DNA of 64,000 nucleotides from Comamonas odontotermitis (GCF_014207855.1 NZ_JACHKZ010000003.1:62001-126000), one strand, 5' to 3'. Shown: positions 34,509 to 43,699, counted from the first letter of the stretch. The notes: a model not told the origin generated them from the letters alone. Numbers and translations are program-made.

Positions 34509-36044
34509 ATGAAGCGTGCCTACCCACTGCTCGTGGCCGCCCTGTCGGCCTGGTGTCTGCTACTGTCGGCCTGGGCCCAGGCCGAACCCTTGCGGGTGGG
34601 CTCCAAGCGTTTTACCGAGTCGTACATCCTTGCCGAAATCGTTGCGCAGACCGCGCGGGCTGCGGGCACTACCGCCGAGGTGCGCCAGGGTCTGGGCAAT
34701 ACCGCCATCGTGTACGAGGCGCTCAAGAGCGGGCAGATCGATGTGTATGCCGAGTACACCGGCACCATTGCGCAGGAGATCGTCAAGGACCCAGCCCATA
34801 CCTCGCTGCAGGATCTGAATCGCGCGCTGGCGCCGCTGGGGTTGGCGGTGGGCGTGCCGTTGGGCTTCAATGACGGCTATGCGCTGGCCATGCGACGCGA
34901 TATGGCCGGCAAGCTGGGCATCCGCAGCCTGAGCGATCTGGCCCGCCATCCCACGCTGCGCTATGGCCTGTCGAATGAGTTTGTGGGCCGTGCCGATGGC
35001 TGGAAGGGTCTTGCGCAGCGCTATGGCCTGCAGGCGCAGCCGCAGGGACTGGACCATGGCCTCGCCTACGAGGCGATTGCGCAGCAGCACATCGATGTGA
35101 TGGACATCTACACGACCGATGCCAAGATAGACCATCTGGGGCTGTTGGTGCTGGAGGACGACCGCCAGTATTTTCCGCGCTACGACGCCGTGCTGTTGTA
35201 CCGGCAGGACTTGCCGCAGAAGCACCCGGCCGCGTGGGCCGCGCTGCAGCCACTCGCTGGCCGCATCAGCGAGGCGGGCATGATCCACATGAACGCGCAG
35301 GCCGAGCTGCAGGGCCAGGGCTTTGCAGCGATTGCGCAGCAGTTTCTGGCAGGAGGCGCCAAGGGCGCTGCGCCCGTTGCGGATAAAGCCGGCAGCCGCT
35401 CCGGCTTTGCTGCGCAACTGTGGCAGCGCCTGGTGGCCGATGACCTGTGGCGGCTGACCGGCCAGCACCTGCTTTTGGTGCTGATCTCGGTGGGGGCTGC
35501 AGCATTGATCGCAGTGCCTGCGGGGATTGCGTTGTTTCCGCACACGCGCCTGCGCGCGCTGGCGCTGGGGGCGGCGGGTGTCATGCAGACCATTCCGTCG
35601 CTGGCGCTGCTGGCGGTGCTGATTGCTGCGCTGGGGATGATCGGGCGGATTCCTGCACTGGTGGCGCTGACGGCATATTCCATCCTGCCGATCCTGAGCA
35701 ACACCTGCGCGGGTCTAGCCGAGGTGTCGCCCGGTCTGCGTCACGCAGGATCGGCACTGGGCATGACGCACCCGCAGCGCATGCGCTGGGTGGAACTGCC
35801 GATTGCCATGCCTACCGTCATCGCCGGGATCCGAACCGCATGCGCGATTGCCATCGGCACCGCCACCATTGCGGCCTTCATTGGGGCCGGGGGGTTGGGC
35901 GAGCGGATCGTGACGGGCCTGGCGCTCAACGACAGCGCATTGATGCTGGCGGGTGCCCTGCCTGCAGCGGTGCTGGCGCTGCTCAGCGAGTTGTTTTTCG
36001 AGTTGTGGGAGCGCTATCTGCGCCGCCAGCGGATGCGGCGCTAA
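34509..36044 (+). CDS. Glycine betaine/choline-type ABC transporter: fused binding protein and permease
   Basis: A 511-residue fusion. After a signal sequence (LLLSAWAQA) comes an OpuAC/YehZ-like substrate-binding domain (about residues 25-290; VGSKRFTESYILAEI, GLGNTAIVYEALKSGQIDVYAEYTGT), then a BinDPT permease domain (about 310-505; five to six membrane segments with MQTIPSLALLAVL and the coupling segment GIRTACAIAIGTATIAAFIGAGGLG). Such fusions serve quaternary ammonium osmolytes in other bacteria. No ATPase gene lies next to it. The predicted mRNA is leaderless. Confidence 0.88.
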   Translation: MKRAYPLLVAALSAWCLLLSAWAQAEPLRVGSKRFTESYILAEIVAQTARAAGTTAEVRQGLGNTAIVYEALKSGQIDVYAEYTGTIAQEIVKDPAHTSLQDLNRALAPLGLAVGVPLGFNDGYALAMRRDMAGKLGIRSLSDLARHPTLRYGLSNEFVGRADGWKGLAQRYGLQAQPQGLDHGLAYEAIAQQHIDVMDIYTTDAKIDHLGLLVLEDDRQYFPRYDAVLLYRQDLPQKHPAAWAALQPLAGRISEAGMIHMNAQAELQGQGFAAIAQQFLAGGAKGAAPVADKAGSRSGFAAQLWQRLVADDLWRLTGQHLLLVLISVGAAALIAVPAGIALFPHTRLRALALGAAGVMQTIPSLALLAVLIAALGMIGRIPALVALTAYSILPILSNTCAGLAEVSPGLRHAGSALGMTHPQRMRWVELPIAMPTVIAGIRTACAIAIGTATIAAFIGAGGLGERIVTGLALNDSALMLAGALPAAVLALLSELFFELWERYLRRQRMRR

Positions 36045-36056
36045 AAGGTGGTGATA

Positions 36057-36425
36057 TCAGAGGGCAACATCGCCCACACGACTCTCGCGCCGGGCCATTG
36101 CATCGCCCATGCCAGGCGGGCCGGATGAGCCGGCGCGCACATGGATGAGGTAATTGCCCACACGCACCACATCGCCCGTGTACAAAACACAGCGGCGCAT
36201 TTGCAGGCCATTGACGAAGGTGCCATTTTTGCTGCCGTGGTCTTCTACTGCGAGCACGCCAAAACGGCTGCTGTGCGTGAAGGCCGCATGGCGGCGGCTG
36301 ATGTCGGGCGCGGGCAGAACTATGGCGCAACCAGGCTCACGGCCCACACTGAACAGGCCGTCCTTCACGATCAGTGAATGCAGCAACTGTGCATTGGCAT
36401 CTTTGACGAGCAGTTCGGGCGGCAT
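36057..36425 (-). CDS. FHA-domain protein 2
   Basis: A 122-residue protein, essentially one FHA domain (VGREPGC, DISRRHA, DHGSKNGTFVNG) with a 25-residue Gly/Ser/Arg tail. It is a clear paralogue of the protein at 31052-31384: the two share ELL-K, GREPG-AIV, RFG-L-VEDH-S-NGT-VNG and LYTGDVV-VG. The ATG at 36425 is preferred to a longer frame starting at 36551. It is convergent with the transporter fusion gene. Partner and function unknown. Confidence 0.88.
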   Translation of the reverse strand: MPPELLVKDANAQLLHSLIVKDGLFSVGREPGCAIVLPAPDISRRHAAFTHSSRFGVLAVEDHGSKNGTFVNGLQMRRCVLYTGDVVRVGNYLIHVRAGSSGPPGMGDAMARRESRVGDVAL

Positions 36426-36642
36426 GGCAGATAGACCTTGTTGGGAGTGGAGGCATTGCACGGAAGCGCGCCAATCTACAGGTTCTGGTCTGTGAGCGCA
36501 CCCTCCAATCGGAGGGAAACGCAGTAACAGATTGCATTTCTTTGGATCCATGCCACAGTGCTGCCCGCGTGCGATACCCCTTCAAAACGGCATCCAACTT
36601 ATGCCAGATTGGAGCAGCCAGCTACCAATATGAGAGTGTTTT

Positions 36643-36662
36643 TACTGGATTTATAACCAGTA
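36643..36662. promoter_or_regulatory. LexA-like box upstream of recG
   Basis: TACTG-N10-CAGTA, a 20-base dyad with an AT-rich centre, in the spacing of the E. coli SOS box. It differs from the strict CTGT-N8-ACAG core by having CTGG-N8-CCAG. It ends 43 bases before the recG ATG. Confidence 0.45.
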
Positions 36663-36705
36663 GCTGTGCAAACCATGCCAGAATGGGCAGTGATTGAGCC
36701 CGTCC

Positions 36706-38916
36706 ATGCCTGCAACGCCTGCATCTTCTGCTGCTGCCAGTGCCGCACCCAAGGCACGCAAACCCGGCCGCCCGCGCAAAGCGGCTGCGGCCGACGGCGC
36801 TGCAGTGGTGCCCGCCAAGGCGGTAGCGAAAAACCCGGCGCAGCAGGCGCTTGCCAAACTCGGGCTCATCCGCGATATCGATCTGGCCTTGCACCTGCCA
36901 CTGCGCTACGAAGACGAGACGCGCATCGTGGCGTTGCGCAATGCGCGCGACGACGAGGTGGCGCAGATCGAGGCAACCGTCATCTCCAGTGAAATACAGA
37001 TGCGCCCGCGCCGCCAGTTGGTGGTGCAGGTGGAAGACGCCAATGGCGACCAGTGCGAGCTGCGCTTCTTCAGTTTTTACCCATCGCACCAAAAGACGCT
37101 GTCCGTGGGCGCCACCTTGCGCATTCGCGGCGAGATCAAGGGCGGTTTCTGGGGAAGGCAGATGGTGCACCCAGCTTTCCGCCAGGCGGGTGGCGAACTG
37201 CCCCAGTCGCTCACGCCGGTCTACCCCACCACGGCTGGTCTGCCGCAGCCGTACTTGCGCCGTGCCGTCATTAGCGGCCTGCAGCGCGCCGACCTGAGCG
37301 AAACCCTGCCGCCTGGCGTGGAGTTGCCGTACGCGCGCTATTTAGGTGAAAACGGAAGATCTCAGGCATACAGCTTGCGCGATGCGCTGCAGTTTTTGCA
37401 CCACCCGACACCCGATGTATCGATTGCTGCGCTCGAAGACCACAGCCACCCGGCCTGGCAGCGCCTCAAGGCTGAGGAGTTGCTGGCGCAGCAGCTGTCG
37501 CAGCTGACTGCCAAGCGCGAGCGTGACCGCTTGCGTGCCCCGGCCCTGCAGGCACCGCGCATGGAAGGCGGCCACCTCAATCTGCATGAGCAGTTTCTGA
37601 CGGCGCTGCCTTTTTCGCTGACAGGTGCCCAGCGTCGCGTGTGCGAAGAGATTGCCCGTGATCTGGCGCGCCATGTACCCATGCACCGCCTGCTGCAGGG
37701 CGATGTGGGCTCGGGCAAGACTATTGTGGCGGCACTGTCGGCCGTCATTGCCATCGATGCGGGCTGGCAATGTGCGCTGATGGCGCCCACCGAGATTCTG
37801 GCCGAGCAGCACTTTGCCAAGCTGGTGGGCTGGCTGGAGCCGCTGCTGGCGCCGCGTGGCCTGAAGGTGGCGTGGCTGGCCGGCGCGCAGAAAAAGAAGG
37901 AACGCGCCGCGATGCTGGCGCTGGTGGAGAGTGGAGAGGCCGCTCTGGTGGTGGGCACACATGCCGTCATCCAGGAGCAGGTGCAGTTCAAAAAACTGGG
38001 TCTCGCGGTGATCGACGAGCAGCACCGCTTTGGCGTGGCGCAACGGCTGGCGCTGCGGCAGAAGCTGCTTTCAACGGGGATGGAGCCGCACATGCTGATG
38101 ATGAGCGCCACACCCATTCCGCGCACGCTGGCGATGAGTTACTACGCCGACCTCGATGTTTCGACCATCGACGAGCTGCCGCCGGGCCGCACGCCGGTGG
38201 TCACCAAACTGATCAGTGACAGCCGGCGCGACGAAGTGGTGGCGCGCATTGCCGATCAGATTGCTCAGGGGCGACAGGTCTATTGGGTGTGCCCGCTCAT
38301 CGAGGAGAGCGAGGCGCTCGATTTGAGCAACGCCACGGCCACCCACACCGATCTGAGCGAGGCCCTGCCTGGAGTCATGGTGGGGCTGCTGCATTCACGC
38401 ATGCCCACGGCAGAAAAAAAGGCGGTGATGGAACTGTTCACCGCGGGCGTCATGGGCGTGCTGGTATCAACCACGGTGATCGAGGTGGGCGTGGATGTAC
38501 CCAATGCGAGCCTGATGGTGATTGAGCACGCAGAGCGCTTTGGCCTCTCGCAGCTGCACCAGCTGCGCGGGCGCGTGGGACGAGGTGCTGCGGCTTCTGC
38601 CTGCGTGCTGCTGTACGCAGTGGGCGACAGCGGCAAGCTGGGGGAGACGGCCAAAGAGCGCCTCAAAGCCATGGCCGAGACCAGCGACGGGTTCGAGATC
38701 GCCCGGCGCGATCTGGAAATTCGCGGCCCGGGAGAGTTTCTGGGCGCGAAGCAGTCCGGTGCGCCCTTGCTGCGATTTGCCGATCTGGAGGCGGACAAAC
38801 ATCTGCTTGAATGGGCGCGCGAACTGGCCCCTGAGATGCTGGACCGCTGGCCCGAACTTGCCATCACCCATGTATCACGCTGGCTCGGTGGCAAGGCGGA
38901 ATACCTCAAGGCTTGA
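36706..38916 (+). CDS. recG: ATP-dependent DNA helicase RecG
   Basis: Remodels stalled replication forks and branches Holliday junctions. The 736-residue product has the N-terminal wedge/OB domain, helicase domain 1 with GDVGSGKTIVA (Walker A), DEQHRFG (motif II) and SATPIPRTLAM (motif III), and domain 2 with HSRMPTAEK and QLRGRVGRG. The first 45 residues are a basic Ala-Lys-Pro extension containing an AT-hook-like GRPRK. The ATG at 36706 is chosen; a TTG four codons upstream is possible. It is followed by oxyR, a gene pair found in many proteobacteria. Confidence 0.94.
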   Translation: MPATPASSAAASAAPKARKPGRPRKAAAADGAAVVPAKAVAKNPAQQALAKLGLIRDIDLALHLPLRYEDETRIVALRNARDDEVAQIEATVISSEIQMRPRRQLVVQVEDANGDQCELRFFSFYPSHQKTLSVGATLRIRGEIKGGFWGRQMVHPAFRQAGGELPQSLTPVYPTTAGLPQPYLRRAVISGLQRADLSETLPPGVELPYARYLGENGRSQAYSLRDALQFLHHPTPDVSIAALEDHSHPAWQRLKAEELLAQQLSQLTAKRERDRLRAPALQAPRMEGGHLNLHEQFLTALPFSLTGAQRRVCEEIARDLARHVPMHRLLQGDVGSGKTIVAALSAVIAIDAGWQCALMAPTEILAEQHFAKLVGWLEPLLAPRGLKVAWLAGAQKKKERAAMLALVESGEAALVVGTHAVIQEQVQFKKLGLAVIDEQHRFGVAQRLALRQKLLSTGMEPHMLMMSATPIPRTLAMSYYADLDVSTIDELPPGRTPVVTKLISDSRRDEVVARIADQIAQGRQVYWVCPLIEESEALDLSNATATHTDLSEALPGVMVGLLHSRMPTAEKKAVMELFTAGVMGVLVSTTVIEVGVDVPNASLMVIEHAERFGLSQLHQLRGRVGRGAAASACVLLYAVGDSGKLGETAKERLKAMAETSDGFEIARRDLEIRGPGEFLGAKQSGAPLLRFADLEADKHLLEWARELAPEMLDRWPELAITHVSRWLGGKAEYLKA

Positions 38917-38994
38917 GCGCAGATCCCGTGAATTCATTGCGTTTTGTCATGGATATTGGTTTTTCTTATAAGCAAATGCTCGCAAACATCCATA

Positions 38995-39009
38995 ATAGAT
39001 AATTCCTAT
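38995..39009. promoter_or_regulatory. OxyR-type site upstream of oxyR
   Basis: ATAG-N7-CTAT, matching the ATAGNTNNNANCTAT core except for one inner position. It lies 145 bases before oxyR in the AT-rich spacer 38917-39153. Confidence 0.45.
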
Positions 39010-39153
39010 TTTGGCTGTAGGACATTTCCAAAACCGGTTTCGGCCAGAATCGGGTACAAATGTACGCTTGCGTCTTTTCAGAATCTCAACGCAGTGCTCT
39101 GTTCTTCGGAACTGAACGCATGTACTATTCAGCGATTCTTATAAAAAACCGAC

Positions 39154-40122
39154 ATGACACTTACAGAGCTCAAATATATTGTTGCCGTGGCACGCGAGAG
39201 GCATTTTGGACGTGCTGCCGACGCGTGTTACGTGTCCCAACCCACTTTGTCGGTTGCGATCAAGAAGCTGGAAGAGGAACTCGAGGTCAAGCTGTTTGAA
39301 CGCAGCGCCTCTGAAGTCTCCGTAACCACCTTGGGCGACCAGATAGTGCGTCAGGCGCAGATCGTGCTGGACCAGGCCGCGGCCATCAAGGAAATCGCCA
39401 AGCGCGGCAAGGATCCGCTCGCCGGTGTCCTGACGCTGGGCGTGATCTACACCATCGGCCCTTATCTGTTGCCCGAACTGGTGCGCCAGTCGATCGAACG
39501 CACTCCGCAGATGCCGCTCATGATCAATGAGAACATGACGGCCAAACTGCTGGAGATGCTGCGTACCGGTGAAATCGACTGCGCCATCGTGGCCGAGCCT
39601 TTCCCGGATACCGGTCTGGCCATGGCGCCCCTGTACGACGAGCCTTTCTACGCTGCTGTGCCCAGTGTGCATCCGCTGGCCTCCCGTGAGAGCATTTCGT
39701 CAAGCGAACTCAAGAACGAAACCATGCTGCTTCTGGGCGCGGGACACTGCTTCCGGGACCATGTGCTGGAAGTCTGCCCTGAGTTTGCCCGCTACTCCAG
39801 CAATACCGAAGGCATTCGTCGCACGTTTGAAGGCTCCTCGCTGGAGACCATCAAGCACATGGTGGCTGCCGGTATGGGCGTGACCCTCGTGCCGCGCCTG
39901 TCGGTGCCCAAGGACGCGCTGGAAAAGGGCATCCGCCGCCGTAAATCGGACGAGACCCACATCCGCTACATCCCGCTGACCGACGACTCCAACGGCGAAG
40001 CGCCCAAGCGCCGCGTGGTGCTGGTGTGGCGTCGCAGCTTTACCCGCTACGAAGCGATTGCCGCATTGCGCAACGCCATCTTCGCCTGCAACCTGCCCGG
40101 CGTGGAGATGTTGCAGTCCTGA
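39154..40122 (+). CDS. oxyR: Hydrogen peroxide sensor OxyR (LysR family)
   Basis: A 322-residue LysR-type regulator with the N-terminal helix-turn-helix (MTLTELKYIVAVARERHFG, SQPTLSVAIKKLEEEL) and a regulatory domain with the redox pair Cys199 (GAGHC) and Cys208 (EVCPE), at the same numbers as in E. coli OxyR. Peroxide is expected to form the Cys199-Cys208 disulfide and activate catalase and peroxiredoxin genes. The neighbourhood (recG upstream) and the OxyR-like site before the gene support the assignment. Confidence 0.95.
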   Translation: MTLTELKYIVAVARERHFGRAADACYVSQPTLSVAIKKLEEELEVKLFERSASEVSVTTLGDQIVRQAQIVLDQAAAIKEIAKRGKDPLAGVLTLGVIYTIGPYLLPELVRQSIERTPQMPLMINENMTAKLLEMLRTGEIDCAIVAEPFPDTGLAMAPLYDEPFYAAVPSVHPLASRESISSSELKNETMLLLGAGHCFRDHVLEVCPEFARYSSNTEGIRRTFEGSSLETIKHMVAAGMGVTLVPRLSVPKDALEKGIRRRKSDETHIRYIPLTDDSNGEAPKRRVVLVWRRSFTRYEAIAALRNAIFACNLPGVEMLQS

Positions 40123-40154
40123 GCTTTTACGCTCTCATCCGCCTTTGAACACGA

Positions 40155-40190
40155 CCCCATGCCAGGCCCGCCTGCATGGGGTTTGTTTTT
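40155..40190 (+). terminator. Intrinsic terminator after oxyR
   Basis: CCCCATGC (40155-40162) pairs with GCATGGGG (40174-40181), followed by TTTGTTTTT. Confidence 0.9.
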
Positions 40191-40204
40191 ACCTGGTCAC
40201 TCTT

Positions 40205-40236
40205 AAAAACATAGCTAATAGCGCTTGCCAGTAAAG
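40205..40236. repeat. Short repeat, copy 5
   Basis: AAAAACATAGCTAATAGCGC followed by TTGCCAGTAAAG; the ATAGCT and AGCGCTTG blocks are those of the other copies. It lies between the oxyR terminator and the PAP2 gene. Confidence 0.6.
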
Positions 40237-40288
40237 TCTCAAAGGCGATTGTTGGCTGAGGAATTGCTGCCCTCTCTATGATGGCAGC

Positions 40289-41230
40289 ATGCGCTGTCGT
40301 CCCTTCTTCCCGTCTGTGTTCTCGCCGCTGCGAGCGGTGGGCCGCGCGCCCACCCGTGTTCCTGGTTGGTGGCTGTGCGTTGCATTGCTCCCCGCTGGTG
40401 CCGCGCAGGCCATGGTGCCGGTGCAGGCGGCGCAGCAGGTGGCCCAGGGGCTGGCACACCTTGATCCATGGATACCGGTTTTGCTGTCGCTATGGTTGCT
40501 GCTGGGGGCGTATTGTTGGCTAAAGGCAACACAACCTCTGCGTGCACAGCAGCGGCTGCGCATGCAACTGGGGGCCGATGCACCCGTGGCGCCGCCGCTG
40601 TCGCCATGGCTCTTGGCGGGGGCCGCGTTGTGTGTGACGGCTGTGCTGCTGCTGGGGTGGGGGCTGGCAGATCCGGCCCATGCACTGCATGCGTTGTTGG
40701 TGGGCTGGGACGAGGCGGCGCAGCAGTGGTCGCAGCAGCATGTCAGTGTTTCGACGCGTGCCTATCTGCGCCATGTGACGGATGTGGGCGATGTACTGTG
40801 GCTGGGGATGCTGTCGGTGTTGGTGGCGGCGCTTCTGGCGTTGCGGCGGCGCTGGTTGCCGCTGCAGATCTGGGTATTTGCCATCGGCCTGAACGGGCTG
40901 TCCACCCGGGTGTTGAAAAATGCCTTTGACCGTGCGCGACCGCAGGCGTTGCATGAACTGGTGACTTCGGGCGCCAGCTTTCCGAGCGGCCATACGGCGG
41001 GCTCCGTCGTGGTGTATGGCCTGTTGTGGTGGTTGCTGCGAGGGCGCCTGCCGCGCCGCTCTCGGGTGGTGCTGGGCACCGGGTTGGCGTTGCTGGTGGC
41101 GCTGATTGCCGCCAGCCGCATCTGGCTGGAAGCGCACTTTGCCAGTGATGTGGTGGGCGGCGGATTGCTGGGCCTGGCAATTCTCGGTCTGGCCATATGG
41201 GCGCTGGAGCGGGGCCGCGCGCAGCCCTGA
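40289..41230 (+). CDS. PAP2-family membrane phosphatase
   Basis: A 313-residue membrane protein with an N-terminal signal-like segment and about six further hydrophobic segments. The three phosphatase signatures are in order: KNAFDRARP (KX6RP), PSGHTAG, and [12 protein letters not shown] (SRX5HX3D). Likely substrates are lipid phosphates such as phosphatidate, phosphatidylglycerol phosphate or undecaprenyl pyrophosphate; the extra N-terminal region does not settle which. TATGAT lies 6 bases before the ATG, suggesting a leaderless mRNA. It precedes ubiA by 50 bases. Confidence 0.9.
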   Translation: MRCRPFFPSVFSPLRAVGRAPTRVPGWWLCVALLPAGAAQAMVPVQAAQQVAQGLAHLDPWIPVLLSLWLLLGAYCWLKATQPLRAQQRLRMQLGADAPVAPPLSPWLLAGAALCVTAVLLLGWGLADPAHALHALLVGWDEAAQQWSQQHVSVSTRAYLRHVTDVGDVLWLGMLSVLVAALLALRRRWLPLQIWVFAIGLNGLSTRVLKNAFDRARPQALHELVTSGASFPSGHTAGSVVVYGLLWWLLRGRLPRRSRVVLGTGLALLVALIAASRIWLEAHFASDVVGGGLLGLAILGLAIWALERGRAQP

Positions 41231-41280
41231 AGAATCGAGAGCCTGCCTGGGATACCGCTTGCGCGCTATGCTGGGCGCCT

Positions 41281-42168
41281 ATGTCCGCAGCATCCCGCCC
41301 TTCTGTTTCTCTGCCCGAGCGGTTTTCGCTCTATCTCGATCTGATCCGCTTCAACCGGCCGGCGGGCTGGCTGGTGCTGGTGTGGCCCACCTTGGTGGCG
41401 TTGTGGGTGGCATCGGGCGGTTTTCCTGGCTGGCATTTGCTCATCGTGTTTGTGCTGGGCACTTTTCTGATGCGCAGCGCGGGCTGCTGCATCAACGACA
41501 TTGCTGATCGCAAGTTTGACAAGCACGTCAAGCGTACGGCCAACCGGCCCATCACCACGGGCAAGATTTCGGTGTTCGAGGCGGCCATGGTGGGCGTGGT
41601 GCTGGCGCTGGTCTCGCTGGGGCTCGTGCTCACCACGCGCTGGGAGGCTGTCGCATGGTCGGTGCCTGCGGTGCTGTTCACCATTCTCTATCCTTTTACC
41701 AAGCGCTTTTTTGCCATGCCGCAGGCGTTCTTGGGCATTGCTTTCAACTTCGGGGTGCTGATTGCATTCGCAGCGGTTCAGGGCACGGTGCCGCTCACGG
41801 CGTGGCTGCTGTGGCTGGCCAATATGTTCATGGTGCTTGCCTACGATACCGAGTACGCCATGGTGGATCGTGACGACGATCTCAAGATTGGCATGAAGAC
41901 CTCGGCCATCACCCTGGGTCGTTTCGATGTGGCTGCCATCATGGGGTTTTTTGGGCTGTGCCTGGCCCTCACCATCACTGCCATTGCGCCGCAGCGCCTG
42001 GGCTGGCCCTGGTGGGCGGGCGTGGCTGTGGCTGTGGGCCAGATGGTGTGGCATTACAGTCTGATCCGCACGCGCACGCGCGAGGGGTGCTTTACGGCTT
42101 TCAGCAAGAGCCACTGGATCGGCGTGGCGCTGTTTGCCGGTGTGGTGCTGGGATACGCTGTTCGCTGA
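41281..42168 (+). CDS. ubiA: 4-hydroxybenzoate octaprenyltransferase
   Basis: Prenylates 4-hydroxybenzoate in ubiquinone synthesis, in the inner membrane. The 295-residue product has about nine membrane segments and both Asp-rich motifs, [11 protein letters not shown] and [14 protein letters not shown], plus the [11 protein letters not shown] segment. The ATG at 41281 has no Shine-Dalgarno; TATGCT lies 8 bases upstream. No ubiC is adjacent. Confidence 0.95.
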   Translation: MSAASRPSVSLPERFSLYLDLIRFNRPAGWLVLVWPTLVALWVASGGFPGWHLLIVFVLGTFLMRSAGCCINDIADRKFDKHVKRTANRPITTGKISVFEAAMVGVVLALVSLGLVLTTRWEAVAWSVPAVLFTILYPFTKRFFAMPQAFLGIAFNFGVLIAFAAVQGTVPLTAWLLWLANMFMVLAYDTEYAMVDRDDDLKIGMKTSAITLGRFDVAAIMGFFGLCLALTITAIAPQRLGWPWWAGVAVAVGQMVWHYSLIRTRTREGCFTAFSKSHWIGVALFAGVVLGYAVR

Positions 42169-42264
42169 TTGCGCCGCGCGCCGCTATTGCGGCAAATACC
42201 GATGGCAGGAATGGGTGGTTTGGGTGATTTTTTCCTGCAAATTCATAGGCAAAGCACAGAAAAA

Positions 42265-42288
42265 AGCGGCCATCAATTGATGGCCGCT
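42265..42288 (-). terminator. Terminator of the ATCase gene
   Basis: AGCGGCCATCAATTGATGGCCGCT is summarised as a perfect 12-bp-arm palindrome at these positions; on the minus strand it is followed by six T. The rest of 42169-42386 holds no gene. Confidence 0.88.
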
Positions 42289-42386
42289 AACACTGGAGTC
42301 GCAGGAAAAAACCGTTAAGTGTGGTAGTTGCTTGAGGACATATTTAGAAAAAATGTCTCAAATCATGGTGTTGTGTAAAGCAGAGT

Positions 42387-43667
42387 TTAATCCAAAGTGT
42401 CAAACACTGCATCGTCAGGGCCAACAAAAGCCGGAGAACGCCAGGTGACATCTCGTAAATTACGGGAAATCTGGTTCTCCACGCCCATCAAAACCGCGAA
42501 CAAAGCCATACGAACTGGTATGCCATTATCGGTCTGGCGGAAGATGGCCAGGCGCGGATCGTGGTTCAGATCGGTCGACAGGTCGTTGGCGCCGGGACGG
42601 GCATCGCGCGGCAGCGGGTGCATGATGATGGTGTCGGGTTTGCAGACTGCGTCCACCAGCGATTTCTGTACCTGGAACTCGGGTGTGTAGCCCTCGATGT
42701 TCTCGCCGGCAAAGCGCTCTTTCTGAATGCGGGTGGCATACACCACGTCTGCGCCCTTGAGGTCTTGCAATGAGGTGGAGATTTCCACCACATGGCCATT
42801 GGTGGAGGCCAGCTCCACCAGGTAGGCAGGCATTTCCAGCGATGCGGGCGAGATCAGCGTGAACTTCATGCCCTTGTACAGCGACAGCAGGCGGATCAGC
42901 GAATGCACGGTGCGGCCATACTTCAGGTCGCCCACCATGGCGATATGCGCGCCATCCATCAGCTTGCCCAGGCGCGAGAACTCACGCTGGATGGTGTACA
43001 TGTCGAGAATCGCCTGGCTGGGGTGCTCGCCCGGGCCGTCGCCGGCATTGATGACCGGAATGTTGGTGGCGCGGGCAAATTCAGCCACCGAGCCCTGTTC
43101 GGGGTGACGGATGACCAGTGCATCCACATAGCCTGCCATCACGCGGCTGGTGTCATAGATGGATTCGCCCTTGGCCATCGACGAGAAGGTAAAGCCAGTC
43201 GTATCGCAGACCGAGCCGCCCAGTCGGCTGAAGGCGGCGCCAAAGCTCACGCGGGTGCGGGTGCTGGCCTCGAAGAACAGGCTGCCCATGACGGCACCTT
43301 CCAGCACGCGGCACACCTTGTGGCGGCGCGCAATCGGCTGCATCACATCGGCAATGCGGAACAACTCTTCGAGGCTTTCGCGCTCCAGCTGCGCGACGGA
43401 CAGCAGTTGCGGGCGGCCATCTGCCGACATGCGCTCGGCCAGCGGGCGGTTGTGCTTTTGCGTGTCGGTGCCGGCAGCTTCGCGTGAGAGGATTTCGGAG
43501 ACGAACTTCTGCGCCATGTCGGGCATGGCCCGGGCTTCACCCGAGGCCTCGGGCAGCAGCCAGGTGTCCAGCGTGCGGCGCCGCACGCCCAGGCGCTCGG
43601 CAAATGCATCGCGCGTCAAGTTCAAACGGCGCATTGCGTCGCGGAGGAAATCCTGCTGGCTGTCCAT
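42387..43667 (-). CDS. pyrB: Aspartate carbamoyltransferase with N-terminal helix-turn-helix domain
   Basis: Condenses carbamoyl phosphate and aspartate, the committed step of pyrimidine synthesis. The 426-residue product is over 100 residues longer than a standard catalytic chain. Residues about 95-426 are the ATCase: FFEASTRTRVSF (carbamoyl-phosphate loop), DGPGEHPSQAILD and MHPLPRDARPG. Residues 1-65 form a separate domain, LRDAMRRLNLTRDAFAERLG then VRRRTLDTWLLP, with the pattern of an XRE/Cro-like helix-turn-helix. Residues 66-95 look like a linker. Two identical dyads overlap its promoter, so self-regulation is plausible. No pyrI or dihydroorotase-like pyrC is adjacent. Confidence 0.92.
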   Translation of the reverse strand: MDSQQDFLRDAMRRLNLTRDAFAERLGVRRRTLDTWLLPEASGEARAMPDMAQKFVSEILSREAAGTDTQKHNRPLAERMSADGRPQLLSVAQLERESLEELFRIADVMQPIARRHKVCRVLEGAVMGSLFFEASTRTRVSFGAAFSRLGGSVCDTTGFTFSSMAKGESIYDTSRVMAGYVDALVIRHPEQGSVAEFARATNIPVINAGDGPGEHPSQAILDMYTIQREFSRLGKLMDGAHIAMVGDLKYGRTVHSLIRLLSLYKGMKFTLISPASLEMPAYLVELASTNGHVVEISTSLQDLKGADVVYATRIQKERFAGENIEGYTPEFQVQKSLVDAVCKPDTIIMHPLPRDARPGANDLSTDLNHDPRLAIFRQTDNGIPVRMALFAVLMGVENQISRNLRDVTWRSPAFVGPDDAVFDTLD

Positions 43668-43699
43668 GTATGGGCTCCGGTAAATGGCGAACGGGCAGA

